Positions 10,921-21,221 of a DNA stretch of 64,000 bases are shown here, piece after piece. The stretch's first letter is position 1. Every line of letters begins with the position of its first letter. A program made the position numbers and the translations under genes. The DNA lies in assembly GCF_000143415.4 (NCBI RefSeq), contig NW_003314391.1, positions 251,652 to 315,651 on the forward strand. Direction: 5' to 3'. The notes beneath the pieces are model-generated. The model saw only the letters and a program-made list of their open reading frames with translations. It had not been told where the DNA came from and did not search any database. This DNA comes from Selaginella moellendorffii (lineage: Eukaryota; Streptophyta; Lycopodiopsida; Selaginellales; Selaginellaceae).

Positions 10921-12467
10921 CTAGAACCTTCCTCCAAAAACTGATCCCAAAAAACTAGAATAGAGATATTGGGCTGACCTTGAATTCTTCGCGTTTGTTT
11001 TCTTGGAGCTCGATCTTCATGCTCTTCGTTTTCACCGTGCTCCAAGTTTGGTGCCGCTGGATCAGCAACAATCTCTTCTCCCTGGCACACATCACACGCA
11101 TCGATTCAATCCAAAAACTTGACTGCAAAGTTATCCCACCTTGTTCCTGTTGACATCCCACGTAAAGGCAAACTCGTCCTCTTTTTCAGCAGCAACAGCA
11201 ATATCTTTCAGAACATCTTCCGAAAGGTTCTCGTACTCCTTCAAATCTGCAAACGAAAAACTCAGTCGAAGGATGCAACGAGCTAAAACAGATTCACCTC
11301 TGTCGCTGACTTGCGATAAACGCCGCGGATTTTGACGTCCTTCTCTGTTGTACTTGTTCCTGATCTGTCTGCGTGACTTGCCAGGTATTAGCCGCTGGAT
11401 TCAGTCCCAAACCGCTCAACAGCCTGCAAGAAAAATAACTTGATAAGAAAGAAAAAACCTCGGAGGCTCCTTACCTTGTAGAAGAGTTCCGTCTCTTCAC
11501 GCCTCCATCTCTCGTTGGCTGCGGTGCTGGTTCGGAAGTTCACCTTCCTGTGCGTTTCGTCTATGCGCCTGTAAGTTGCAGGGTCCTCCTCATTCAAGGC
11601 CCTGGCATCTATCGTCAAACTTTTGGGATCGATGGCAATGCTCCCGTTGATGATCCTCACTTGTGGAACAACGTTTACTCTGTGCAATCCAAGAAAACAA
11701 TCTTATCGATACACAAGAGCATCTTATGTCTCAGCTACTTACTCCTTCTGTATTCTCGTGACAGGAATACTCTCTTCCGGCTTTTGAACTTTTTCCTTTT
11801 TCTCCTGAACAGAACCAAGATCACAGTAAGAAAGTTTTCAGAAACTAGAGCCACGAAGTGTCCTACTTTCTTCATCCTCTTCCTTTGTTCCGCTTCCGTG
11901 ATTTTAATGAAATCTCTCAAGGAAGTCTCTTTGATTAATGTCGGCAAGTCGATACTCACAGCTGGATGTACAATCAAAACCACGTCAAAAGGAAACGTAG
12001 GATTTTTCTACCTGGCTCTTGTTTCTTGCGTGAAACCGACCGCTTGTTTCTCTTTGCCTTTGAACACTCGGTGGTACAAGTTTCAGTGCGCTAAAACACA
12101 AGAGGAGAGGAAAAGTAAAACAAAGAAACACCGATGATGGTATAACCAGATCTGGCACTGGAGCCGGCGGTGCCAAAGTTGGCACTGGTGCTTCTTGCAG
12201 AGATAGAGGTTCTTCGCACTGATGATCGACTATTGCATCCAATTCCACCTCGCTCAAAGTTTCGAGAGGGATTTCTGGATCTTTCTTCTCGGGCACTCTC
12301 TCCCGTTTTGATTTCGCATTCTCTACGAGGTCGGAGCTTCAGTTTTGGATGAAAGGCGGAAGCGCGACTAGCTACAAAAAATAGTCATTCTCCCATGAAG
12401 ACCTAGCGCAGCGCTACATACCATTGAGCGCCGCGCCCGCCTCGAGCGCTTGCAACGTCGCCAGCAT
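10921..12467 (-). pseudogene. BDP1: BDP1-like gene (TFIIIB B'' subunit), frame-broken
   Basis: BDP1 is the SANT-domain subunit of TFIIIB, needed for RNA polymerase III initiation. Ten exons can be followed on the minus strand: 12467-12422, 12371-12147, 12090-12012, 11961-11867, 11804-11743, 11679-11475, 11423-11298, 11246-11140, 11081-10979, 10940-10921. Landmarks are FHPKLKLRPRRE near the start, KETSLRDFIKITEAEQRKR, PQVRIINGSIAIDPKSLTID, RWRREETELFYK (SANT helix 1) and IPGKSRRQIRNKYNREGRQ (SANT helix 3). Two breaks are visible. In exon 2 the frame must change between RPRRE and the good frame ending APVPDL. In exon 7 a deletion removes SANT helix 2 after ERFGT and shifts the frame into a TAA. 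All other exon phases agree, so inactivation is recent. Sequencing error could explain the first break but not the missing helix. Confidence 0.8.
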
Positions 12468-12735
12468 TGCGCCCAAGAACCCTAAACCCTTGAAGAGGCG
12501 GGAACTGAATCCTATGTGGCAACAAAACATGTCAAATAATAAATATATCCCACGTTATTGGACAACATGATCCGATGATCCACGCGGTGTGAACTCCATT
12601 TTCCAGATCTCCTCCGCTTTGATATCTTTGACTTTAACCATCAATCATGCTATTTCCTATTATTTTTCAACCTTTTCTCGCCAGCGGAGTTCTCCATAGA
12701 TGTTCTTCGCGCTCATCAGATAGATTCCGCGACGA

Positions 12736-14692
12736 ATGAGAATGTTTCTCGCCCTTGCTCTTGCTACCCCGCTGCTGCTGCTGGCGGACGCGTTTCCTCC
12801 GGATCCAGCTTTTTGCGACGACTCTGGAGATTGTTTCATCACCAATGCCTATGGGACATGGAACACCAGACAGGTAAATTCATCACCTCTCCAGAGAAAA
12901 CCATTCTTGTCATGATCGATTCAATCCAAAAGGTTTGCAAAGTTTCTCAGATCGTGTATCCATCCAACGAGGAGGAGCTCCTGGAAGCCGTGGGCTATGG
13001 AGCCAAGAACAAGCTCAAGATGAAAGCCGTGACCAAGTCTAGTCACAGCCTTCCTCCACTGGCATGCCCAGGAGATGGCGGCGCCGCTGGCCTCCTCGCC
13101 ATTAGCACCGCCAACTACAGCCGCGGGATTGCCGTGGACGTGGCGTCCAAGGCAGTGGAAGTGGATGGCGGCGCACAGCTCCAGGCGGTGCTCGACGAGG
13201 CCGCGCGGCATGGCCTGGCACTGGCGACGTCTCCCTATTGGAATGGCCTCTCCGTCGCTGGAATCCTCAGCACTGGATCCCATGGGAGCTCCTGGCGTGG
13301 CAAAGGAGGAGCTCTCCATGATCACGTCCTCAAGCTTCGCATGGTGGTACCGTCCGGGAAGAATTCCTCCTCTTCTTCCTCACACAACGAGTTTGCGAAG
13401 ATCGTCACTCTCACCCCGGCGATGGCGATCTCTTCTACGCCGCGATCGTCTCACTTGGAACGATGGGAGTCATCTCGAAGGTCCTTTCTCACTCGAGCTC
13501 TCGATTTTCTTCTTGATCTGGCACTGGCATCTTCGCGATCGATCAATTCTATCCATTATAGGTGACGCTGGAGCTGGAGCCCATGTTTAAGCGATCGGTC
13601 ACCAACGTGGGAACCTCCGACGTGGGCCTGGAAGACAAGATCGTGGCGTTTGGGAACGAGCACGAATTCGGCGACGTGATCTGGTACCCGTCCAAGCGAG
13701 AGGCCGTCTACCGGATCGACGATCGCGTCCCTGTCGACATACCCGGCGATGGAGTCAATGATTTCATCGGCTTCCAGCCCACATTGGCGCCTGCCATCGT
13801 CGCCCAAAGAGCTCTCGGTAAGAACCTTAGCCAGGATTCCTAAAACTAATGCTTATCGATCCCGACAGAGGAGACGCTGGAGGCGACGCGATCCTCCATT
13901 GGCAAGTGCAGCGCATCACAGACACAAGTATCGCTACTCCAAAGCCTGGGCTACGGCCTCAAGAACACACGTAGCCTAGGGCTCTTCACGGGCTACCCAG
14001 TGGTGGGATTCCAGCACAAAATCCAGACCGCCGGTGGCTGCCAAGATTCCGCGTCGAGGCTGCTCATCTGTGGCTGGGATTCCGCCAGGAATGCGCTCTT
14101 CTACCTCGAATCAGGCATCACAATCCCAGCCCAGAGCATCGCGGCCTTCATCGCGGACGTGAAGCATCTGAGAGATTCCCACCCAGATGCCGGGGCGTTG
14201 TGTGGGATCGACCTCTACACCGGTGTCCTTTTGCGCTACGTGGCCGCATCGCGGGCGTTGCTCGGCAAGCCATTCGACGGGGTGGATGTGGGGCTTACGT
14301 ACTACCGGTCACGAAATGGGAGTGTCCCGCGGCTCAACATGGACGTGTGGCAAGAGGTGGAACAAATGGCCATTTCTAAGTACGGAGGCGTTCCTCACTG
14401 GGGGAAAAACACACCGGTCACCTTCTCGAATCTTGGGACTGGCAGCTCTCCAGTGCTGGAGAGATTTGTGGGAGCGATGAGGAGGATGGATCCAGATGGG
14501 CTCTTCTCCAGCACCTGGAGCGATCGACTTCTTGGCATCCAAGCTTTTGGAACTGTAATGGCAGCTGGGTGTGCATTAGAGGGTTTGTGCATTTGCGCAA
14601 GGGATGAGCATTGCGCACCAGAAAAAAGTTATTACTGTCGGCCAAGGAGAGTTTTCACAGCTGCTATGGTGTGCAGATATGAAAATGCTTGA
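12736..14692 (+). pseudogene. L-gulonolactone oxidase-like copy with one-base frameshift
   Basis: Same four-exon structure as the gene at 5994-7981, in the opposite orientation: 12736-12873, 12933-13480, 13562-13817, 13869-14692. Exon 2 is 548 bases where the phases require 549. The lesion is at about 13416, where the intact copy reads CTCACCCCCGGCG and this copy has one C fewer. Translation then leaves the family frame within a few codons. Everything downstream, including YYRSRNGS, HWGKN and the Cys-rich tail, is still open in the correct frame, so decay is very recent or the missing C is an assembly or sequencing error in a homopolymer. The Gly/Asp-rich insertion of the other copy is shorter here. 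Confidence 0.85.
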
Positions 14693-14922
14693 TTACACCA
14701 AGGACTGATCAAACAAAAGTATAGCAATTTTGTTGTTGAGTAGTAATTAATATCTTAAAAGTTATGGTTTACATAGCCCATTAACATATGGCAATGAATA
14801 TGTGATTGTGCATGCCTATATTATATGCTATATATTTACATATGTGTGGATTTAGTCTTTTTCATTTTGAGTTGCATGCAAAAATATTATGCACACAAAC
14901 ACTATATAACCAATTGAAATGT

Positions 14923-15097
14923 TGTGAGGGCCAAGTGTACGGCTACGATGCCGTATACTAATATTAGCGTAGTGGGATTTTGGTAGCCGTCGGATTGGTT
15001 TCAATCCGGACCACTCTCTCCTGTATATAAGCTAGGGTTTTTGGACTAATTTATATGCACATTTCTGTATTCCCTTTCCATATTCCAAACTCTCACA
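14923..15097 (+). repeat. Element A 5' LTR
   Basis: TGTGAG...CTCACA, 175 bp, with a TATATAA box at 15024-15030 followed by AGCTAGGGTTTTT, a telo-box-like promoter motif. Confidence 0.92.
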
Positions 15098-15098
15098 T

Positions 15099-15116
15099 TG
15101 GTGGAGTTGAGGGGCA
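15099..15116 (+). other. Element A putative primer-binding site
   Basis: TGGTGGAGTTGAGGGGCA begins one base after the LTR and starts with TGG, as expected for pairing with a tRNA CCA end. It is not the usual initiator-Met site (TGGTATCAGAGC); the priming tRNA was not identified. Confidence 0.5.
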
Positions 15117-15330
15117 CTTTTGATTGTCCCTGGGGAGTGCTTGGATTTGGGATTTCGGTTTAAATTTAGCTTTTGCATTGTCTAGATCTAGCTTTTTCCA
15201 TTTCCTTTCTTTTGTTCTTTCCTTTCAGGATTTTGGTTTAGATCTAGCTTTTTATATTGTCTAAATCTACCATTTCTTTCCAGCTTTTTGTCATTTCTCT
15301 TCTTTTGCTCTTTCTTTTTCATTCATCTTC

Positions 15331-16263
15331 ATGGCCGATCTGCAATCTCCTCCTTTGACTCTAGAGCAGTAGTTGGTTCAATTGCTTGATACTATGCGCT
15401 TGCAATTGAACAACCAAACTCAGTTGATGGCAGCGTTCACGGCACATGGTACAACTCCTCCTGCTCTTGGTGCCAATCCTTGCGTTCGGCCGGAGTTCTT
15501 TCGTGAGAATCCTGGGGATGATGTGTATCATTGGTTTGATCACTTCACGGTGATTGCCACATATCATTCTTGGGATGATGCTTGACGTTTGCGTGAGTTC
15601 CCCACATGTCTCCAAGGAACGGCACTGCAGTGGTACAATGGATTGAGCGCAGTCACTTGTGGCGATTGGAGTGTTCTTCCAGACGTCTTCAAACGCGCCT
15701 TCGGACACGCCGACGATTGTGATGATGCCTTCCAACAATTGCATCGTCTTCGCCAAGGGCCATCTGAGTTGGTGATGCAATTTAGCGTTCGTTTCCGAAG
15801 TCTTTTGCTTCGTGCGGAGCCAAATATGTCAGAGCGGATCAAGCTAGGAATGTTGTGGCCAACACTTCGTCAAGATCTTGTCGGACTTATGCATGCACTT
15901 GCTCCTGCCACTCTTGACGATGCTCTTCGCTTGGCACAACATTATGAGACGTCGCCTCTTCCACTTCTTGCTACACGTCCTTCAGCTCCACTTCCTATGA
16001 GTGATGGTCCTGTTCCCATGGAGGTTGATGCTACTGCTACTCGAGTCCAAGGACAAGGGCGAGGACGTGGTCGTGGCCGTGATGTTCGTTATTGGGCGTG
16101 TGATGAAGTTGGTCATACTTATCGGCGTTGTTGGCGCTTTCCGGATTGGCGACCTCCATTTCCTGGGTGGAGACCTTGGCGTCAGCAACGTCCCATTGGT
16201 GCTGCTGCGATGGAAGGTTTGGATACCGAGGTGCATTCAGGAAATGAGGAGTCGCGCGAGTAA
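15331..16263 (+). pseudogene. Element A gag
   Basis: A frame of 310 codons from MADLQSPP with two internal stops: TAG at 15370 and TGA at 15583. It contains the Gag core (CLQGTALQWYNGL, DVFKRAFGH, AEPNMSERIKLGML). A basic RGRGRGRD tract is followed by a zinc knuckle whose first Cys is lost (YWACDEVGHTYRRC). Both stops are one C-to-T step from a plausible codon (CAG and CGA). The final TAA overlaps the protease ATG as TAATG. Confidence 0.85.
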
Positions 16264-19200
16264 TGGAGGGACCTTGTGCGAATAAGTTAGTGACCCCTCC
16301 ATCTTTCTTTCGGGAGTATCATCAAGGGGTTCACTCAGCACCGGTTCATCTAGTGTTTACTTTCCAAGCTCGTTTCTATAACAAGAGGTCTCCTATTCTT
16401 CTCTCCGTGTTGGTTGATACAAGTTCGAGTTTATCTTCTATTGCTCAACCTGTTGCCACACGTTGTCGTCTACACTTGCATCGTGCGGCGGATCCAGTTT
16501 TCATTCTTTATGGCAACGGCCGTACACATGCATGTGCACGAGATGAGGCAGACCTGGTTGTGCGTGTGGGCGATCTCGAGCTTGAGATGCAGTCGTTGCG
16601 GGTGGTGCCGAGTCAAGCTTTTGACCTCATTCTTGGTATGGATTGGTTGCAGCGCAATCATGCCAAGTGTGACTTTGAGGCTTCTCCCCCTTGTCTCATA
16701 CTTCCTTATGTTTCACCCATTCCTCTCACTTCCATACCTCTTCGTCCCTCTATTTTTACCTCTGCTTCCATTACTTTTGTTCCCCCACTATTTCCTCTTG
16801 TGTTTCCATCTTGTTCTGCTCTTCCCTTTTCCGATCCCTCTGATGATCTTTGTGTTGCAGCTGTTGACTAGCTCATGAAGGAGTATTTTGATCTCTTTGA
16901 ATTTGACCTATCATCTGGGGCCAAGATTGCCACACGTCATCCCATTCCAACCAGGGATGCTTGTCCAATCAAGGTTCCTGTTCGTCGTCGGTCACCCAAG
17001 GAGATCAAGATTTTACATGCAAACGTCAAGGAGATGTTGGAGAAGGGTGTTATTCGGAAGTCGCGGAGTCCTTGGGCATGTGAACCTCATTTTGTGACGA
17101 AGCCTGATGGGAGTATTCGTTTCTGCATCGACTATCGTCCGTTAAATGAAGTGACGATCCCGGACGTGTACCCTCTTCCTCACACTGCTGATCTCTTGGA
17201 TCGTCTGGGGCGAAGTCGTTGGTTCACCAAGCTAGATTTTGCTTCTGGGTATTGGCAAGTACCGATGGCCGAAGAAGATATTCCTAAGACTGCTATTCGT
17301 ACACCATTTGGTTTGTACGAGTTCTTGGTGATGCCGTTTGGTTTGAACAATGCTCCAGCAACTTTTCAGCGGATGATGGACGAGGTTCTTTGCGATATGC
17401 CGGAGGTGACAGTTGACTTCATTGATGATGTCTTGATCCACTCGGAGGGGACGTGGGAAGAGCACGTTCGTGATGTTTGTAAAGTGTTGGATCGGCTACG
17501 CGACGTTGGTTTAAAGCTGAAGTGGTCAAAGTGCGTGTTTGGGTCCAAGGACACAACTTATCTTGGGTACCGTATTTCTCGTGAGGGTTTGCAAGTTGAT
17601 CCTGACAAACTTGTGGCTATTCTAAAGTTCCCTACTCCGAAGTGTGTGAATGATGTGCAGCGTTTTTTGGGTAAGGTGCAGTATCTCGGTCATTTTTTGG
17701 ATCATCTTTCCGATCGCACTACACCATTGCGAGCGTTGCTGAAGTCATCAACGTCATCTTTCATCTGGTCTCCGGATTGTGAGCGGGCGTTCGTGAATCT
17801 CAAAGAGCTATTGACGACTCCTCCGGTTTTGGCATATCCTGACTACACTCGACCTTTTATTTTGCGCGTGGATGCTTCTGACATTGGTCTTGGAGGTGTG
17901 TTGATGCAAGAGAGCTCAAGTGTGCCTGGTCAGCGCCATCCCATTGCATACATAAGCCGTACATTACAACCAGCGGAGATGAACTACTCTACGATGGAGA
18001 AGGAGTGTTTAGCAGCAGTCTAGGGTTTCGAGAAACTTCATGCATATCTACATGGTTCTCGGACGTTACTTGAAGGTGACCATGCTGCTGTTACTTCATT
18101 ATTGAAGCGGAAGAACCTGGTTGATCGTACGGCTCGATGGGCTTTGAAGCTTCAGATATATGATTTCGATGTTGTTCATCGCCCAGGGAGTTCTATGCCT
18201 GATGCTGATGCCCTTTCTCGAGCTCCTCTTCCTTCTCCACTCACTTCTCATGTTTTTGACGAACCTGTTGTTCCAGCATCTGTGGATTTTCTAGATGAGG
18301 ATTCTGTGCCGTCAGCGGTTGCTTTCCTTGACGTTCAGTGTCCACAGGGCGCAGAGCAAGATCTACCTTCTCTTGATGAGGTTCGCGAAGCTCAAAAGAT
18401 TGAGCCGTGGATTCGAAGGCTTCGAGATGGGTTTGAGAATGCTGCATCACTTGCTGATGACTTGCCTTTCCGGCATTTACATTCTCAATATCGCCTTGAA
18501 GATGGCCTTCTTTATTTTGTGGGGACGGATCCTGATGATCATTTACGGTTAGTGGTGCCTTCGGTGTTTATTCTGCGGTTTCTCCATGCCTACCATGATT
18601 CTCCTGTTCTAGGTGGGCATATGGGACACCGTCGTGTCACCGAGAAGCTGCGCAGGTCTTTCTATTGACCAGAGATGCGACGTGGTATTATCCGGTATGT
18701 GCATAGCTGCGTTTGGTGCCAAACTCGTAATACTCCCCCTTGTGCTACGGAAGGACGGTTGGAGTCAATTGCAATTTCCCGTCCGTTTGAGTTGGTGGCG
18801 TTTGATCTTATGGGACCTTTTCCACGATCGACTGCTGGCAATGAGTATGTTATTATTTCTTCTGACTACTTGACTCGTTGGGTGGAAGTTGGTGCTCTTG
18901 CTAGTGCCTTTGCAACTGCTGTTGGATACTTCCTCCTCAATCGAGTGGTGTTCCAGCATTCTTGTCCAGAGCGGATTCTTTCGGATAATGGTCCTGCATT
19001 TATGGCTGAGGTATTTCATGTTTTGACATCTTGGTTGGGGATACGCCACACTTTTACGAGTGCTTATCATCCACAATCAGACGGTCTGGTGGAACGGCTT
19101 GTTCGGACATTCAAAGGGATGATTGCGAAGTATGTGAACTTTCAACATTCGGATTGGGATGGTTATTTGCCTTCTCTTCGGTATGCATATGTCACAGGGG

Positions 19201-19590
19201 TGCAGAGTTCTGTTGGTGTTTCACCATATAAACTTCTATATGGTCATGATCCAATATTACCAACAGAGCTGAGTTTACCTTTGTCCACATGCGGAGTACA
19301 AAGTGGATGATTTGGTGTTAGTCCGTTTTCCCCATCTTACGGTACGTGGTTTATCTAAGGGGCTCCTTGCGCAGTGGAAAGGACCGTATCGGGTGTTGTG
19401 GCAAGTTAGACCACAAGTTTATGAGGTTCGGCATGACGTTCAGCAGGCCGATCCTCCGAAGATTGTGCATGTGCAGCGGTTAAAACGCTTCATACAAAGG
19501 GATCAGGAGCAGTTAATACCGTCTACAGATCCGCCAATGCCTCCTCCTGACATTCCTCCAGATCCCGGCCCATCTACAAGAGAACCCTGA
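16263..19590 (+). pseudogene. Element A pol (protease, RT, RNase H, integrase)
   Basis: One frame runs from 16263 to 19310 with in-frame stops at 16869 (TAG), 18021 (TAG) and 18666 (TGA). The protease has VLVDTSSS where DTG or DSG is expected, and GMDWLQRNHAKCDF. RT has the FIDD catalytic box at about 17418, KLDFASGYWQ and PFGLNNAPATFQ. RNase H has VDASDIGLGG and DADALSR. Integrase has the H-H-C-C finger (HAYHDSPVLGGH, CVWCQ) and the D-D-E residues in FDLMGPF, LSDNGPAF and QSDGLVERL. Near 19295 a deletion changes frame; the continuing frame 19303-19590 holds VDDLVLVRFPHL and KGPYRVL, the GPY module. Confidence 0.92.
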
Positions 19591-19607
19591 CGGCCTTCCA
19601 TTATTCC

Positions 19608-19622
19608 GAGAGGAGGGGATGA
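19608..19622 (+). other. Element A polypurine tract
   Basis: GAGAGGAGGGGATGA sits immediately before the 3' LTR and would prime plus-strand DNA synthesis. Confidence 0.75.
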
Positions 19623-19797
19623 TGTGAGGGCCAAGTGTACGGCTACGATGCTGTATACTAATATTAGCGTAGTGGGATTTTGGTAGCCGTCGGATTGGTT
19701 TTAATCCGGACCACTTGCTCTTGTATATAAGCTAGGGTTTTTGGGCTAATTGATATTCACATTTTTGTATTCCCTTTCCATATTCCAAGCTCTCACA
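19623..19797 (+). repeat. Element A 3' LTR
   Basis: 175 bp, same ends as the 5' LTR; TATATAA at 19724-19730. Differences from the 5' LTR cluster between 19700 and 19760. Confidence 0.92.
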
Positions 19798-20047
19798 ATG
19801 TGATAATATTTTTTTCATAGGATATGCTATGTATGGATGGGGCATAACATTTCAGATTGTCATGTAAAACTAATATCACATCATCTCATACAATATGACA
19901 TCACCATGAATTTAGTGATGTTTTTTTTCCTTCTCAATTTTATATTATTGAGTGCAAATTTCTGATCTCTTAATTGTGACCATCTTTCTTGTAATTATAT
20001 TTTTATTTCTTATGGCTTAGAAGTGTATCACCCTAATATAACCACCA

Positions 20048-21221
20048 TGCTTTAATTGCTATTGCAAGTGCCTCACATTTCTTGTGGCTTATTTGTGGTT
20101 TAGCACATTAATTTAGGTTAGTACAGAGGTGAACACAATCAGTTGGAGAGCAAAGGTGAGAACAAAGCTTTTCTTTGGGTTCTTAGAGTGTTGAGTATGG
20201 TAGTGCTTTTAGCAAACAAGTGGATCATGCTATAGTTGCAATTTTATTGATTTCTTGTGTTCTTAATCACATGCATAGCTTTTTGGAATTGTAGTGGTTT
20301 ATTTCATTTAACACATGGCAAAGCTAATGTAAGCCTTTCTTTTCTTGGATTTTTGCTTCTTCACTCATGATTTATGGTTGTTTCAGTGATTGTGTTGGGT
20401 GAGCGAGCAATATTATAATGTAACATTTGCATGTAAGTAAGTAATTAATTTATGTTCATTCCTTTCCAATACACATGCTAATATGTGTGTTTTCCATTTT
20501 AGATTCTTTCAATGGCTAAAGCATATTTGGTACATAGTTGTAATATGGCAATCTACTAACTTATTGGGAGCAACAACAAGCTTAGCTAAAATCCAGCTTA
20601 TGTGCTGAAAAATTGCAAACCCAAAGTTTAAACCCTACTGATATGTTATAAAACCTGATGCTAGTCAAAATTTATGCAGCACAAAATATTATATATGTAG
20701 AGCTAAATTATATGGCAAACACCAATGTATAGTCATATGTTAAACAAGTTGTGTTCAAAATATTATTTTGTGAGTCACACATAAGTGTTACAATATACAT
20801 TGGTTTTTATTTTATATATTTTATAGGCTTGTATAATTTTTTGCCAAACTACCCACCTCAGGTATTTCCCTTTTTAGGAGGTGTACCTTTTCCTTAAAAC
20901 TGCCATCACAAACTACTTACCATAGAAACTATTATAAAAAAATAAATATTGTAATATATATAATGATTTTAAAACCTTATATAGATATAAAACTAGGGTA
21001 AATGTAAAAAATTTCATAAAAATAATTATAATTAAATAATAATAATATATATTATGGAGAAAATATGTTTAGCTCTGGTCATGGAGGTGAGCAACAAATA
21101 ACATGCCCATCATTATTTTTTACAAGTTTATTAAGTTTAAATTCCATCCTTGAGAATCATTACAAATTAAATTATTTTCTTTTCTTTCTGGATAAAAAGT
21201 ACAATCTAAAATTTCATAATA
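20048..21221. repeat. Direct repeat, left copy (about 1.2 kb)
   Basis: This segment is repeated in the same orientation at 24756-25939, with small indels and scattered substitutions. Shared landmarks include TTGCAAGTGCCTCACATT, GAGGTGAACACAATCAGTTG and GGTGAGCGAG. Its right end is a minus-strand fragment of the CVNH-like gene, cut by element B. Bases 19798-20047 before it show no gene. Confidence 0.9.
21056..21221 (-). pseudogene. CVNH-like gene, 3' fragment interrupted by element B
   Basis: The reverse complement matches the last 165 bases of the intact gene at 26598-26957, from the terminal codons up to its TATGAAATTTTAG stretch. It breaks off at 21221, exactly where the inverted LTR of element B begins. 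Confidence 0.8.

Larger units (their letters stand above)
14923..19797 (+). mobile_element. Gypsy-type LTR retrotransposon (element A), full length, degenerate
   Basis: Two 175 bp LTRs (14923-15097 and 19623-19797) begin TGTGAG and end CTCACA. They differ at about ten positions, mostly transitions. ATGT flanks both ends; counting one ambiguous terminal A, the duplication can also be read as 5 bp AATGT. Inside are a putative primer-binding site, gag, protease, reverse transcriptase, RNase H, integrase with a GPY-like module, and a polypurine tract. Domain order (RT before integrase) makes it Gypsy; no chromodomain is seen. The coding part is broken by several stops and one deletion near 19295. 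The host site is AT-rich noncoding DNA. Confidence 0.93.

Noticed and set aside
10951-10979. Minus-strand ORF end used as the BDP1 C-terminus without splicing
   Set aside because: A GT donor at 10978 and matching acceptor at 10941 give a short final exon in phase; reading through runs into intron sequence.
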